Shown: positions 33,805 through 47,643 of the stretch, piece after piece | Layout of the letters: every line of letters starts with the position of its first letter | Position numbering within the stretch: position 1 is the stretch's first letter | Source of the DNA: Mycobacterium sp. | GTDB lineage: Bacteria > Actinomycetota > Actinomycetes > Mycobacteriales > Mycobacteriaceae | Reading direction: 5' to 3' | Length of the DNA: 56,168 bases | NCBI RefSeq assembly: GCF_025933915.1 | Contig: NZ_JAICZA010000010.1 | Location: 1-56,168, forward strand | Position numbers and translations under genes: made by a program | Notes under the pieces: model-generated | Seen by the model: the letters and a program-made list of their open reading frames with translations, nothing else | The model's database searches: none | Told to the model about the DNA's origin: nothing

Positions 33805-36800
33805 GTGTACCTCAAGAGTCTGACGCTGAAGGGCTTCAAGTCCTTTGCCTCGCCGACGACTCTGCGTTTCGAGCCGGGTATCACCGCCGTGGTCGGGCCC
33901 AACGGCTCGGGCAAATCCAATGTCGTCGACGCCCTGGCCTGGGTGATGGGGGAGCAGGGCGCCAAGACCCTGCGCGGCGGCAAGATGGAGGACGTCATCT
34001 TCGCCGGGACCTCGTCGCGCGCCCCGCTGGGCCGCGCCGAAGTCACCGTCACCATCGACAACTCCGACAACGCGCTGCCCATCGAATACTCCGAGGTCTC
34101 GATCACCCGGCGGATGTTCCGCGACGGCGCCAGTGAATACGAAATCAACGGCAGCAGTTGCCGTTTGATGGATGTTCAGGAACTGCTGAGCGACTCCGGG
34201 ATCGGCCGCGAGATGCACGTCATCGTCGGGCAGGGCAAGCTCGACGAGATCCTGCAATCGCGGCCCGAAGACCGCCGCGCGTTCATCGAAGAAGCCGCCG
34301 GTGTGCTCAAGCACCGCAAGCGCAAGGAAAAGGCCCTCCGCAAACTCGACGCGATGTCGGCGAACCTGGCTCGGCTCTCCGACCTGACCACCGAACTGCG
34401 CCGTCAGCTCAAACCGTTGGGCCGCCAGGCCGAGGTGGCCCGTCGCGCCCAGACGATCCAGGCCGACCTGCGCGACGCCCGGTTGCGGCTGGCCGCCGAC
34501 GACCTGGTCAACCGCAAGGGCGAACGCGAGGCCATCTTCGAGGCCGAGGCCGCCATGCGGCGCGAGCACGACGAGGCCGCCTCACGGCTGGCCCTGGCCT
34601 CCGAGGAGCTCACCGCGCACGAAACGGCCGTGGGCGAACTCTCCGGTCGCGCCGAATCGGTGCAGCACACCTGGTTCGCGCTGTCCGCGCTGGCCGAACG
34701 GGTTGCCGCCACGGTGCGCATCGCCAGCGAGCGGGCTCAGCACCTCGACGTGGAGCCGGTCGCGACCAGCGACACCGACCCCAGAAATCCCGAAGACCTG
34801 GACGCCGAGGCCGAGCAGGTCGCGGTCGCCGAGCAGCGGCTGCTGGCCGAATTGGGCACGGCGCGCACCCGGCTCGATGGTGCCCGCGCCGAGTTGGCCG
34901 AACGCGAGCGCGAAGCCGCCGAGGCCGATCGGGCCCACATGGCGGCGGTACGCGCGGAGGCGGATCGGCGTGAAGGTCTAGCGCGGCTGGCCGGTCAGGT
35001 GGAAACGATGCGGGCGCGCGTCGAGTCGATCGACGACAGCGTCGTGCGCCTGTCCGAACGCATCGAACAGGCCGCCGCCCGCGCGCAGCAGGCCAAGGCC
35101 GAATTCGAAACCGTGCAGGGGCGCGTCGGCGAACTCGATCAGGGCGAGATGGGCCTCGACGAGCACCACGAGCGCACCGTGGCCGCGTTGCGGTTGGCCG
35201 ACGCACGCGTGGCCGAACTGCAGTCCGCCGAGCGGGACGCCGAACGCCAGGTGGCCTCGCTGCGAGCCCGCATCGACGCGCTCGCCGTGGGGCTCGAGCG
35301 CAAGGACGGCGCCGCCTGGCTTACCCAAAATCATTCCGGCACAGGACTTTTGGGGCCGATGGCCAAGCTGGTCAAGGTTCGCTCGGGCTACGAAGCGGCG
35401 CTGGCCGCGGTGCTGGGATCGGCGGCCGACGCGCTGGCCGCCGAGAGCTTCGGCGCCGCCCGCTCCGCGGTCGCCGCGCTCAAACAGGCCGACGGCGGCC
35501 GCGCCGCGCTGGTGCTGGGTGACTGGCCCGCCGATCACCCCGCGCCCGACGCCGCCCCGGCGGGCGCGCTGTGGGCGCTCGACTTGATCGACGCTCCCGC
35601 GCGGCTGCGGGGGGCCGTCACGGCCATGCTCTCCGGCGTGGCGGTGGTCGACGACCTGGACCGGGCGCTGGCGCTGGTGGCCGCGCATCCCCGATTGCGC
35701 GCGGTCACCCTCGACGGTGACCTGGTGGGCGCCGGCTGGGTGAGCGGCGGCTCCGACCGCAAGCTGTCCACGCTGGAGGTGACCTCGGAAATCGACAAGG
35801 CCGGTGACGAGCTGACCGCCGCGGAAGCCCGGGTGGCTCAGCTGAGCGCGGCGCTCTCCGGCGCGCTGACCGAGCAGGCCGCCCGTCAGGATTCCGCCGA
35901 GCAGGCGCTGGCAGCCCTCAACGAATCCGACAGCGCCATCTCGGGGATGTATGAGCAGCTGGGCCGGCTCGGTCAGGAAGCCCGCACGTCGGAAGACGAG
36001 TGGAGCAGGTTGCTGCGGCAACGCGAGGAGCTCGAAGCGGGCCGGACTCAGACCGTCGCCGAAGTCACCGAACTGGAAACCCGGCTGCGCAACGCCCAAG
36101 ACACCCAGCAGGCGCCGGCCGACGAACCGGTGAACCGTCAGCAGATCGCCGCCGCCACCGAAAACGCGCGCAGCGTCGAGGTGGAGGCGCGGCTCGCGGT
36201 GCGCACCGCCGAGGAGCGCGCGAACGCGGTGCGCGGGCGGGCGGATTCGTTGCGCCGTGCGGCCGCCGCCGAACGGGAAGCCCGGCTCCGCGCCCAGCAG
36301 GCGCGTGAGGCGCGATTGCGCGCGGCCGCGGTGGCGGCGGCGGTGGCCGACGCCGGCCGGCTGCTGGCGCAGCGGTTGACCGGGGTCGTCGATGCCGCGT
36401 CCACGATCCGCGACGGCCTGGCCGCCGAACGCCAGCGGCGTGCGACGGCGATGGCGGCGGTGCGTGACGAGGTGAACGCGCTGAGCGCCCGGGTGGCCGC
36501 CCTGACCGACTCGCTGCACCGCGACGAGGTGGCCAACGCCCAGGCGGCGATGCGGATCGAGCAGCTCGAGCAGATGGTGCTCGAACAATTCGGCATGGCA
36601 CCGGCCGATTTGATCGCCGAATACGGTCCGGAGAATCAGCTGCCGCCGACCGATCTGGAGATGGCCGAGTACGAGCAGGCCAAGGAGCGCGGCGAGCAGG
36701 TTTTCGCGCCCGCGCCGATTCCCTACGACCGGGCCACCCAGGAGCGGCGGGCCAAGCGGGCCGAGCGCGAGCTGGCCGAACTGGGCCGGGTCAACCCGCT

Positions 36801-37404
36801 GGCGCTCGAGGAGTTCGCCGCGCTCGAGGAGCGCTACAACTTCCTGTCCACCCAGCTCGAGGACGTCAAGGCCGCCCGCAAGGATCTGCTCGGCGTGGTC
36901 GACGAGGTCGACGCCCGCATCCTGCAGGTGTTCAGCGAGGCCTACACCGACGTGGAGCGCGAATTCACCGAGGTCTTCACCGTGCTGTTCCCCGGCGGCG
37001 AGGGCCGGCTGCGGCTCACGGATCCGGGCGACATGCTCACCACCGGCATCGAGGTGGAGGCCCGTCCGCCGGGCAAGAAGGTCACCCGGCTCTCGCTGCT
37101 GTCCGGTGGCGAGAAGGCGCTGACCGCGGTGGCGATGCTGGTGGCGATCTTCCGGGCCCGCCCGTCACCGTTCTACATCATGGACGAGGTGGAGGCGGCC
37201 CTCGACGACACCAACCTGCGTCGCCTGATCTCGCTGTTCGAGCTGCTGCGGGCGCGCTCGCAGCTCATCATCATCACGCACCAGAAGCCGACGATGGAGG
37301 TCGCCGACGCGCTCTACGGCGTGACCATGCAGGGCGACGGCATCACCGCGGTGATCTCCCAGCGGATGCGCGGCCAGCAGGTGGAGCAACTGGTCACGAC
37401 CTGA
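33805..37404 (+). CDS. smc: Chromosome segregation ATPase SMC
   Basis: Condensin core that organises and segregates the chromosome with ScpA and ScpB. The 1199-residue product is complete. It has an N-terminal Walker [22 protein letters not shown] (in pieces), a long coiled coil, a hinge near residues 510-640 ([21 protein letters not shown]), a second coiled coil, the ABC signature [11 protein letters not shown] and Walker [15 protein letters not shown] with the ATPase glutamate. Start GTG. It is 52 bp upstream of ftsY, probably one transcript. Confidence 0.97.
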   Translation: MYLKSLTLKGFKSFASPTTLRFEPGITAVVGPNGSGKSNVVDALAWVMGEQGAKTLRGGKMEDVIFAGTSSRAPLGRAEVTVTIDNSDNALPIEYSEVSITRRMFRDGASEYEINGSSCRLMDVQELLSDSGIGREMHVIVGQGKLDEILQSRPEDRRAFIEEAAGVLKHRKRKEKALRKLDAMSANLARLSDLTTELRRQLKPLGRQAEVARRAQTIQADLRDARLRLAADDLVNRKGEREAIFEAEAAMRREHDEAASRLALASEELTAHETAVGELSGRAESVQHTWFALSALAERVAATVRIASERAQHLDVEPVATSDTDPRNPEDLDAEAEQVAVAEQRLLAELGTARTRLDGARAELAEREREAAEADRAHMAAVRAEADRREGLARLAGQVETMRARVESIDDSVVRLSERIEQAAARAQQAKAEFETVQGRVGELDQGEMGLDEHHERTVAALRLADARVAELQSAERDAERQVASLRARIDALAVGLERKDGAAWLTQNHSGTGLLGPMAKLVKVRSGYEAALAAVLGSAADALAAESFGAARSAVAALKQADGGRAALVLGDWPADHPAPDAAPAGALWALDLIDAPARLRGAVTAMLSGVAVVDDLDRALALVAAHPRLRAVTLDGDLVGAGWVSGGSDRKLSTLEVTSEIDKAGDELTAAEARVAQLSAALSGALTEQAARQDSAEQALAALNESDSAISGMYEQLGRLGQEARTSEDEWSRLLRQREELEAGRTQTVAEVTELETRLRNAQDTQQAPADEPVNRQQIAAATENARSVEVEARLAVRTAEERANAVRGRADSLRRAAAAEREARLRAQQAREARLRAAAVAAAVADAGRLLAQRLTGVVDAASTIRDGLAAERQRRATAMAAVRDEVNALSARVAALTDSLHRDEVANAQAAMRIEQLEQMVLEQFGMAPADLIAEYGPENQLPPTDLEMAEYEQAKERGEQVFAPAPIPYDRATQERRAKRAERELAELGRVNPLALEEFAALEERYNFLSTQLEDVKAARKDLLGVVDEVDARILQVFSEAYTDVEREFTEVFTVLFPGGEGRLRLTDPGDMLTTGIEVEARPPGKKVTRLSLLSGGEKALTAVAMLVAIFRARPSPFYIMDEVEAALDDTNLRRLISLFELLRARSQLIIITHQKPTMEVADALYGVTMQGDGITAVISQRMRGQQVEQLVTT

Positions 37405-37456
37405 TCAGCCAGGGCCGGTGGCCGGGCGGCACCGCACCGCTTGAAACAATGTCAGC

Positions 37457-38722
<1,266 letters not shown>

Positions 38723-38746
38723 CGCCCCCGACGCGGCGAGCGGGAC

Positions 38747-38785
38747 GTTAATCCCGCTGAAACACGCCGGCACCATTGCCGAAAC
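38747..38785 (+). promoter_or_regulatory. GlnR-like half-sites upstream of amt
   Basis: Two GAAAC elements at 38759-38763 and 38781-38785 are exactly 22 bp apart, two helical turns, as for the b half-sites of a GlnR box; GTTAA at 38747-38751 is a degenerate a-type half-site. They lie 80-120 bp upstream of the amt start. Mycobacterial amt-glnB-glnD is known to be GlnR-activated in nitrogen limitation. The match is partial. Confidence 0.45.
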
Positions 38786-38865
38786 AACCATTGCGCAATC
38801 TTCTGGATCAGGTCATCGGACGCATGTCCGACATCCCGTTGCGGCCCGACCGGAGGAGATTGCGA

Positions 38866-40637
<1,772 letters not shown>

Positions 40638-40682
40638 CACTTTTCGTCAATCGCTGATTCGACCCGGGCGGGCCGCGCGGGC

Positions 40683-43142
40683 ATGACCCCGAACGGCTCC
40701 GATCCGTCCGGGCACGTAGCGGGGACAGGAAGCGCCGGCGGGGCAGTCGATTTGGCCGTCTCGCGTCGCCAACTGCTGGCCGAGGGCAGCAAGCTGCACG
40801 CCGCCGAACTGCGCCATGCCTGGCTGGATCTGCACGAATCGTGGCTGATGGCCAAGGCGGCCGAGATCGAGATCGACGACGACAGCGGCTTCGCGATCGT
40901 CGGCATCGGCGGGCTTGGCCGCCATGAGCTGTTGCCGTATTCGGATCTGGATCTGATGCTGTTGCACGACAACAAGTCCGACGACGTGTTGGGCAAGGTT
41001 GCCGACAGGCTGTGGTATCCGCTGTGGGACGCCAACGTCCGGCTCGACCACAGCGTGCGGACCGTCTCCGGGGCCCTGGGTGTCGCCAACGCCGACATGA
41101 TCGCGGCCCTGGGCATGCTGGACGCGCGCCACATCGCCGGCGACGCGCGGCTGTCAGAGGAATTGATCTCCGGTGCCAGACGACAGTGGCGCAGCGCAAT
41201 TCGCTCCCGGATGGACGAGCTCGTCGAGATGACCCAGGCCCGCTGGCAGCGCTGCGGACGGATCGCGCAGCGCGCCGAGCCGGACCTGAAATCGGGCCGC
41301 GGCGCCCTTCGCGATGTGCAATTGCTGGACGCGCTGGGCGTGGCCCAGCTCATCGATCGCCACGGTATGGCCCGCCCGGAATCGCCGGGGGGCTCGTTGG
41401 ACGATGCCCACCTGACGCTGCTCGACGTGCGCACCGAGCTGCACCGGGTGTCCGGGCACGGACGCGATCAGTTGCTGGCGCAGTACGGCGACGAACTCAG
41501 CGCCGCCTTGCACATCGGCGACCGATTCGACTTGGCCCGCAAGCTGTCTGACGCCGGGCGCACCATCGCCTACCACGCCGAGACGGGGCTGCGCACCGCC
41601 GAGAACGCGCTACCGCGCCGCGGGGTGTCGGCGTTGGTGCGCCGGCCCAAGCGCCGCCCCCTGGACGAGGGTGTCGTCGAGTATGCGGGAGAGATCGTGC
41701 TCGCCCGCGACGCGCGTCCCGACACCGACGTGGGCTTGGTGCTGCGGGTGGCCGCCGCCTCGGCCGACACCGGGTTGCCGATCGGCGCCGCCACGCTGAG
41801 CCGCCTGACCGCCGCCGCGCCCGAAATGCCGGTTCCCTGGCCGCGGGAGGCGTTGGACGACTTACTGGTTGTGCTGTCCGCGGGGCCGACGACGGTAGCC
41901 ACCATCGAAGCGCTCGACCGCACCGGGCTGTGGGGTCGATTGCTACCCGAATGGGATGCGATCCGCGACCTGCCGCCGCGCGACGTCGCGCACAAATGGA
42001 CGGTGGACCGCCACGTCATCGAGACGGCCGTCAACGCCGCGCCGCTGGCCACCCGCGTGGCACGGCCCGACCTGCTCGCGCTCGGCGCGCTGCTGCACGA
42101 CATCGGCAAGGGCCGCGGCGTCGATCACAGCGTGCTCGGTGCGGGGCTGGCCCTGGATATCGGGCCTCGGCTGGGGATCTCGCCCACCGACGCGGAGCTG
42201 CTGGCGCAGCTGGTCCGCCACCACCTGCTGCTGCCGGTGGTGGCGACCCGAAGCGATCTGAACGATCCCAAAACCATTGAGCGCGTGACGAAAACGCTCG
42301 GTGGAGACCCGCTTCTGCTCGAAGTGCTGCATGCGCTGACCGAAGCCGATTCCAAGGCCACCGGCCCTGGGGTGTGGAGCGAATGGAAGGCGTCCCTGAT
42401 CGAGGAGCTGGTCTGGCGCTGCCGGCTGGTGATGGCGGGGGAGCCGCTCCCGAAAGCCGAACCTGCCGCGCCCCAATACCTTTCGCTTGCTGCCGATCGC
42501 GCTGTCCACGTGGAAATCAAGCCCAGCGGCGGCGAGCGGCTGGACGTCGTGATGGCCGCGCCGGATCAGCGGGGACTCGTCTCCAAGGCCGCCGCTGTGC
42601 TGGCGCTGAACTCGCTGCGCATCCATTCGGCGTCGGCCAGCACCGACGCGGGTTTCGCGATCGTCGAATTCGTGGTGTCGCCGCTGTTCGGTTCACCGCC
42701 GGAGGCGGGTCTCCTGCGCCAGCAGTTCACCGGCGCGCTGGCCGGTGATGTCGACGTGTTGGGGACGCTGGAGAAGCGCGACAGCGACACCGGCGTGGGG
42801 GCGACACGGGCCGGCGAGGTTCAGGTCGGGGTGCCCGTGACGCGTTCGACCGCCCCGCCCCGAATTCTGTGGGTCGATACGGCCAGCGTCGATCAGTTGA
42901 TCGTCGAAGTCCGCGCCATGGACCGCCTGGGGCTGCTCGCCCTGCTGACCCAGGCGCTCGAGCGCGCGGGAACCGACATCGTCTGGGCGAAGGTCAACAC
43001 GTTCGGGTCGACGGCGGCCGACGTCTTCTGCGTGACGGCCGCCGACGCCGGGCACCGCGCGCGAGACGCGGTCGAGCAGAGCCTGCTCGCCGCGCTGGGT
43101 GGTCCGGCGGTCGAAGTGCTCGAGGAACCCGTCGGCGACTGA
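40683..43142 (+). CDS. glnD: PII nucleotidyltransferase/removing enzyme GlnD
   Basis: Modifies and de-modifies PII according to glutamine level (adenylylation in actinobacteria). The 819 residues have the nucleotidyltransferase motif [18 protein letters not shown] (near 74-91), the HD-domain [14 protein letters not shown] (near 472) and two C-terminal ACT domains ([14 protein letters not shown] and [13 protein letters not shown]) that sense glutamine. All key residues are present. It ends 9 bp from the convergent helicase stop. Confidence 0.96.
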   Translation: MTPNGSDPSGHVAGTGSAGGAVDLAVSRRQLLAEGSKLHAAELRHAWLDLHESWLMAKAAEIEIDDDSGFAIVGIGGLGRHELLPYSDLDLMLLHDNKSDDVLGKVADRLWYPLWDANVRLDHSVRTVSGALGVANADMIAALGMLDARHIAGDARLSEELISGARRQWRSAIRSRMDELVEMTQARWQRCGRIAQRAEPDLKSGRGALRDVQLLDALGVAQLIDRHGMARPESPGGSLDDAHLTLLDVRTELHRVSGHGRDQLLAQYGDELSAALHIGDRFDLARKLSDAGRTIAYHAETGLRTAENALPRRGVSALVRRPKRRPLDEGVVEYAGEIVLARDARPDTDVGLVLRVAAASADTGLPIGAATLSRLTAAAPEMPVPWPREALDDLLVVLSAGPTTVATIEALDRTGLWGRLLPEWDAIRDLPPRDVAHKWTVDRHVIETAVNAAPLATRVARPDLLALGALLHDIGKGRGVDHSVLGAGLALDIGPRLGISPTDAELLAQLVRHHLLLPVVATRSDLNDPKTIERVTKTLGGDPLLLEVLHALTEADSKATGPGVWSEWKASLIEELVWRCRLVMAGEPLPKAEPAAPQYLSLAADRAVHVEIKPSGGERLDVVMAAPDQRGLVSKAAAVLALNSLRIHSASASTDAGFAIVEFVVSPLFGSPPEAGLLRQQFTGALAGDVDVLGTLEKRDSDTGVGATRAGEVQVGVPVTRSTAPPRILWVDTASVDQLIVEVRAMDRLGLLALLTQALERAGTDIVWAKVNTFGSTAADVFCVTAADAGHRARDAVEQSLLAALGGPAVEVLEEPVGD

Positions 43143-43151
43143 GCCGAATGC

Positions 43152-44903
43152 TCACGACTGCTCGGCGGTGAGCTGCCGCACGGCGTCGATGCGCGCCCGC
43201 AGCTGCTCGCGGCTCGCCGCGGCGATCGGCGGGCCGCCGCAACGGCGCCGCAGTTCGCTGTGAATCCAGCCGTGTGGCTTGCCGGTCCGGTGATGGACGA
43301 TCGAGACCAGGGTGTTCAGCTCGCGGCGCAGCTCCCGAAGCTGCCCGTGCACCGTCGCCGACGGGGCCTCGCCGGTCGGCCCGGCTTCCCTGGGCAGGTG
43401 GGCCCGCTTCTGCAGCTGCTCTTCCTGACGCTGGTGCAGCAGGGCGCGCATCTGCTCGGCGTCGAGCAGCCCGGGGATGCCGAGGTAATCGGCCTCCTCG
43501 TCGCTGCCGGCCGGAGCGGCGGTGCCGAACGACGACCCGTCGAAGATGAGCTGATCGAGTTCCGCGTCGGCGCCCAGCGAGGTGAACCCCTTGTCGAGAT
43601 CGCTCTTCTCATCCTGCGTCTTGGTGGCGGGATCGCCGTCGAGCGGATCGCCCTCGGATACCCGGTGCGGTTCGCCGAGCACGTGATTGCGCTGGGCCTC
43701 CAGCTCGCTGGCCAGCTGCAGCAGGTTCGGCACCGACGGCACGAAGATGCTGGCGATTTCGCCCTGGCGGCGCGACCGCACGAACCGGCCGATGGCCTGC
43801 GCGAAGAACAGCGGCGTCGACGCGCTGGTGGCGTAGATCCCGACCGACAGCCGCGGCACGTCGACGCCTTCGGAGACCATGCGCACCGCGACCAGCCACC
43901 GGCCGGTGCTCGCGGCGAATTCGCTGATGCGCGCGGACGAACCGGGGTCATCGGAGAGCACCAGCGTCGGCGTCTCCGAGGTGATCTTGGTCAGCAGGGT
44001 GGCGTAGGCGCGGGCCGCGGTCTGGTCCGACGCGATGATCATGCCGCCGGCGTCGGGGATGTGCATGCGCAGCTGACGCAGCCGCTGGTCGGCCGCCGCG
44101 ATCACCGCGGGCATCCATTCGCCGGCGGGATCCAGCGCGGTGCGCCACGCCCGCGCGGTCTGCTCGGCGGACAGCGGTTCGCCCAACCGCGCGGCGTGCT
44201 CTTCGCCGGCGCTGTCCCGCCAGCGCGCCTCCCCGGAGTAGGCGAGGAAGACCACCGGCCGGACCACACCGTCGGCGAGGGCTTCGGTATAGCCGTAGGT
44301 GTGATCGGCCTGCGAGCGCCGCACCCCGTCGGCACCGGCCTCGTAGGTCACGAACGGGATGGGGCTGTCGTCGCTGCGAAAGGGCGTGCCCGTCAACGCG
44401 AGCCGGCGGGTGGCGTCGCCGAAGGCCTCGCGGATGGCATCGCCCCAGGTCTTGGCGTCACCGCCGTGATGGATCTCATCGAAGATGACCAGCGTCCTGC
44501 GCTGCTCGGTGCGCACCCGGTGCAGCGTCGGATGCGCCGCGACCTGAGCGTAGGTGACCATGACGCCGTGATACTCCGGCGCGATCCGCGGGTTGCTGTT
44601 GGAGAACCTCGGGTCCAGGGCGAGTCCGTGCCGCGCCGCGGCCTGCGCCCACTGCACCTTGAGGTGCTCGGTGGGCACCACGACGGTGACCTGCTCGACG
44701 GTGCGCTGCCCGAGCAGTTCGGCCGCCACCCGCAGCGCGAACGTCGTCTTGCCGGATCCGGGGGTGGCCACCGCCAGGAAGTCGCGCGGCTGGGCGGCGA
44801 GGTAGCGCACCAGCGCCCTGCGCTGCCAGCCGCGCAGCGCCCCGCTGCGGCTGTCGTCGCTGTGGTCGGTGTCGGTGCGCGCCTGGATGCTGCTGGCCGG
44901 CAT
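43152..44903 (-). CDS. DEAD/DEAH-box helicase-like protein (Rv2917-like)
   Basis: Superfamily 2 ATPase of unknown role, perhaps in DNA repair. The 583 residues have Walker A VATPGSGKTTFALRV, Walker B VIFDEIHHGGDAKTW, motif III LALTGTPFRSD and the C-terminal helicase motif FVRSRRQGEIA. The last 130 residues are a charged helical region ending in a possible DNA-binding segment. A TTG at 44921 is in frame, but ATG 44903 (MPASSIQART) has the better GGGGGG ribosome site. It has no partner gene nearby except the divergent 108-bp gap to the hydrolase, read the same way. Confidence 0.88.
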   Translation of the reverse strand: MPASSIQARTDTDHSDDSRSGALRGWQRRALVRYLAAQPRDFLAVATPGSGKTTFALRVAAELLGQRTVEQVTVVVPTEHLKVQWAQAAARHGLALDPRFSNSNPRIAPEYHGVMVTYAQVAAHPTLHRVRTEQRRTLVIFDEIHHGGDAKTWGDAIREAFGDATRRLALTGTPFRSDDSPIPFVTYEAGADGVRRSQADHTYGYTEALADGVVRPVVFLAYSGEARWRDSAGEEHAARLGEPLSAEQTARAWRTALDPAGEWMPAVIAAADQRLRQLRMHIPDAGGMIIASDQTAARAYATLLTKITSETPTLVLSDDPGSSARISEFAASTGRWLVAVRMVSEGVDVPRLSVGIYATSASTPLFFAQAIGRFVRSRRQGEIASIFVPSVPNLLQLASELEAQRNHVLGEPHRVSEGDPLDGDPATKTQDEKSDLDKGFTSLGADAELDQLIFDGSSFGTAAPAGSDEEADYLGIPGLLDAEQMRALLHQRQEEQLQKRAHLPREAGPTGEAPSATVHGQLRELRRELNTLVSIVHHRTGKPHGWIHSELRRRCGGPPIAAASREQLRARIDAVRQLTAEQS

Positions 44904-45011
44904 CGACACACGCCCCCCCAATCGTTGCTGTTCGACACGGCCAGCTCGATTGAGTGGCGGCTGTGAAATCTAGCACGCCAACGCTTTTCGGTGTTGTAGC
45001 GACTCGGGCCG

Positions 45012-45803
45012 CTATCGTGTTCGCGTCACCGCCTCATGGGGTTGCATCCATTCGCGGATGCGTTCGGCGACGTCGGCCCAGCCCGGTTCGAGCATCATGT
45101 TGTGGCCCATGGAAAAGAATTCCGGCTCGGTTCGGTAGGCCCGCGCGGTGTTACGCACCTCGCGGACGCTGACGAAACCGTCGTACTCGGCGCCCAGGAC
45201 CAATATCGGCGTCGTCACCCGCTTGGTTCTGACTCGGCGGATGATCGGATCGGTCATGGCGGCGCGCACGCTCTCGGCCCCGGCGCGTTGCCGGCAGGCT
45301 TCGACGACGTCCTCGGGCGTGTCGGCGCAGAACAGGTACTCGCGGGCCAGCGCCGGGGTGGCGAGGAATTTCAGCAGCGTGGGATCGCTCCACGATTCCA
45401 TCGTCATCGACGGCCGGCGGCGCCACACCCGCAACGCCAGGGTGAGCACGCCCTGCGGCGGCACGGAGCCCACCAGCACCGCGGCCGGGGCCGTTCGGTC
45501 TTCGAGGTAGCGCTGGATCACGAAGCCGCCCAGGGAATGGCCGATCAGGATCGGACCGCCCAGGTCGTCGGCCACCGAACGGAGGTCCTCGATGTAGTCG
45601 GCGATGGAGACCTTCGGCAACGGCTTGGGCGTGGGACTGGCGCCGTGCCCGCGCAGGCTCACCGCGACCGCGCGGTACCCGGCGTCGGCGAAGAAGTCCA
45701 GGAAATGTTGCCAGCACCACGCGCCGTGCCACCCGCCGTGGACGAAGAGCAGGGGCACCGGATGCTCGGCAGTGCAGGACCCTTTGTCGATCAGCTCGAG
45801 CAT
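45012..45803 (-). CDS. Alpha/beta-hydrolase fold protein
   Basis: 263 residues with LLFVHGGWHGAWCWQHF (oxyanion region), the nucleophile elbow LIGHSLGGFVIQRYL and the histidine in FSMGHNMMLEPGW. The general class includes esterases and lipases; the substrate is not predictable. No signal peptide is present. It is divergent from ffh across 156 bp. I do not recall this gene between Rv2917 and ffh in Mtb, so it may be a lineage addition. Confidence 0.85.
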   Translation of the reverse strand: MLELIDKGSCTAEHPVPLLFVHGGWHGAWCWQHFLDFFADAGYRAVAVSLRGHGASPTPKPLPKVSIADYIEDLRSVADDLGGPILIGHSLGGFVIQRYLEDRTAPAAVLVGSVPPQGVLTLALRVWRRRPSMTMESWSDPTLLKFLATPALAREYLFCADTPEDVVEACRQRAGAESVRAAMTDPIIRRVRTKRVTTPILVLGAEYDGFVSVREVRNTARAYRTEPEFFSMGHNMMLEPGWADVAERIREWMQPHEAVTRTR

Positions 45804-45947
45804 CAGGTCATCCCTTCGCTATCCCCTCGCCGAAACATAAGCCACGACGACGCGCGTCGGCGGCCGAACGGGCGGCAGGCCGCACATTCGGCGTCCACGC
45901 GACAAGCTGCGCCCGGCGGCGTGGACCGCGCCGAAGTACGGTGCCAC

Positions 45948-45953
45948 TAGGCT
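45948..45953 (+). promoter_or_regulatory. Leaderless promoter of ffh
   Basis: TAGGCT (TANNNT) ends six bases before the ffh GTG at 45960, the spacing for transcription starting at the start codon itself. The GGGG before the GTG is too close to act as a ribosome site. Confidence 0.5.
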
Positions 45954-45959
45954 GGCGGG

Positions 45960-47522
45960 GTGTTTGAATCGCTGTCCGACCGATTGACCGGTGCCCTTCA
46001 GGGGCTACGCGGCAAGGGTCGACTGACCGACGCTGATATCGAGGCCACCACCCGCGAAATCCGGCTGGCGCTGCTGGAAGCCGACGTGTCGCTGCCCGTG
46101 GTGCGCGCCTTCGTCACCCGGATCAAAGACCGCGCCAAGGGCGCCGAGGTGTCCGGCGCCCTCAATCCGGCGCAGCAGGTCGTCAAGATCGTCAACGAAG
46201 AACTCATCGGCATCCTGGGCGGACAGACCCGTCAGCTCGCGTTCGCCAAGACGCCGCCGACCGTGGTGATGCTCGCCGGTCTGCAGGGTTCGGGTAAGAC
46301 GTCGCTGGCCGGCAAGCTGGCCGCCTGGCTGCGCGGGCAGGGGCACACGCCGCTGCTGGTGGCCTGCGACCTGCAGCGTCCGGCCGCGGTGAACCAGCTG
46401 CAGGTCGTCGGTGAACGCGCCGGCGTGCCGGTGTTCGCGCCGCACCCCGGCGCGTCCCCCGAATCCGGGCCCGGCGACCCGGTCGCGGTCGCGGCCGCGG
46501 GACTCGCCGAGGCGCAGGCCAAGCATTTCGACGTCGTCATCGTCGACACGGCCGGCCGGCTGGGCATCGACGACCAGCTGATGGCCCAGGCCGCGGCCAT
46601 CCGCGACGCCATCAACCCCGACGAGGTCTTGTTCGTCCTGGACGCGATGATCGGCCAGGATGCCGTCACCACCGCGGAGGCGTTCCGCGAGGGTGTGGGC
46701 TTCACCGGTGTGGTGCTGACCAAGCTCGACGGCGACGCCCGCGGGGGCGCGGCGCTGTCGGTCCGCGAGGTGACCGGTGTCCCAATCCTTTTCGCCTCCA
46801 CCGGCGAGAAACTGGAGGACTTCGACGTCTTCCACCCGGACCGGATGTCCAGCCGCATCCTGGGCATGGGTGATGTGCTGAGCCTGATCGAGCAAGCCGA
46901 GCAGGTCTTCGACGCCGAACAGGCCGAGGCCGCCGCGCTCAAGATCGGCACCGGCGAGCTCACACTCGAGGACTTCCTGGAACAGATGCTCGCCATCCGC
47001 AAGATGGGGCCGATCGGCAACCTGCTGGGCATGCTGCCCGGAGCCGGGCAGATGAAGGACGCGCTGGCCCAGGTCGACGACAAACAGCTCGACCGCCTGC
47101 AGGCCATCATCCGCGGCATGACCCCCGCGGAGCGGGCGGACCCCAAGCTCATCAACGCGTCGCGGCGGCTGCGCATCGCCAACGGTTCGGGCGTCACGGT
47201 GTCCGAGGTCAACCAGCTGGTCGATCGCTTCTTCGAGGCCCGCAAGATGATGTCATCGATGCTCGGCGGCATGGGCATCCCCGGGATGGGTCGCAAGTCG
47301 GCGACGCGAAAGTCCAAAGCAAGCAAGGGCAAGGCGGGAAAGAAAGCTAAGAAGGGCGGACGGGGTCCGACGCCGCCCAAGGGCAGGAACCCGCTCGGTG
47401 CCATGCCGGGGATGCCGGCGGGGTTCCCCGATCTGTCGCAGATGCCCGAGGGTCTCGACGAGCTGCCGCCCGGGCTGGCCGACTTCGACCTGTCCAAGCT
47501 GAAGTTCCCGGGCAAGCCGTGA
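45960..47522 (+). CDS. ffh: Signal recognition particle protein Ffh
   Basis: GTPase of SRP that binds signal sequences and 4.5S RNA. The 520 residues have the N domain, G1 GLQGSGKTSLAGKLA (near 107), VDTAGRL, TKLDGDARGG, and from about 320 the methionine-rich M domain (EQMLAIRKMGPIGNLLGMLPG, in pieces, and MMSSMLGGMGIPGMG). A lysine-rich C-terminal tail follows (KSKASKGKAGKKAKKG). Start GTG with a leaderless promoter. The stop codon TGA is the beginning of a repeat array. Confidence 0.97.
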   Translation: MFESLSDRLTGALQGLRGKGRLTDADIEATTREIRLALLEADVSLPVVRAFVTRIKDRAKGAEVSGALNPAQQVVKIVNEELIGILGGQTRQLAFAKTPPTVVMLAGLQGSGKTSLAGKLAAWLRGQGHTPLLVACDLQRPAAVNQLQVVGERAGVPVFAPHPGASPESGPGDPVAVAAAGLAEAQAKHFDVVIVDTAGRLGIDDQLMAQAAAIRDAINPDEVLFVLDAMIGQDAVTTAEAFREGVGFTGVVLTKLDGDARGGAALSVREVTGVPILFASTGEKLEDFDVFHPDRMSSRILGMGDVLSLIEQAEQVFDAEQAEAAALKIGTGELTLEDFLEQMLAIRKMGPIGNLLGMLPGAGQMKDALAQVDDKQLDRLQAIIRGMTPAERADPKLINASRRLRIANGSGVTVSEVNQLVDRFFEARKMMSSMLGGMGIPGMGRKSATRKSKASKGKAGKKAKKGGRGPTPPKGRNPLGAMPGMPAGFPDLSQMPEGLDELPPGLADFDLSKLKFPGKP

Positions 47523-47626
47523 CGATCGCGAGCGCGGCGGAGCCGGGCGAAGCGGGTCGTCACCATTGGACCGTGACGATCGCGAGCGCGGCGGAGCCGG
47601 GCGAAGCGGGTCGTCACCATTGGACC
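47519..47626. repeat. Tandem 54-bp repeat, family A, after ffh (two copies)
   Basis: Two identical copies (47519-47572, 47573-47626) start with GTGACGA and have the matching arm TCGTCAC 32 bases later (47557-47563). They align along their length with the array after ddl. The single differing arm position is changed on both sides (G-C pair at ddl, A-T pair here). The period of 54 keeps a minus-strand frame MVTTRFARLRRARDRHGP through both copies. The array begins in the ffh stop codon. Confidence 0.9.
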
Positions 47627-47643
47627 GGACGAAACTAGCCGCC

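Noticed and set aside
34978..36588. 536-codon open frame opposite smc
   Set aside because: Shadow of the coiled-coil codons of smc; composition typical of GC3-driven antisense frames.
43260..44966. 568-codon plus-strand frame over the helicase gene
   Set aside because: Helicase motifs are on the minus strand; the plus-strand frame has none.
45804..45959. 4.5S SRP RNA gene next to ffh
   Set aside because: The GGAA/GGAG-tetraloop hairpin core was not found in the gap.
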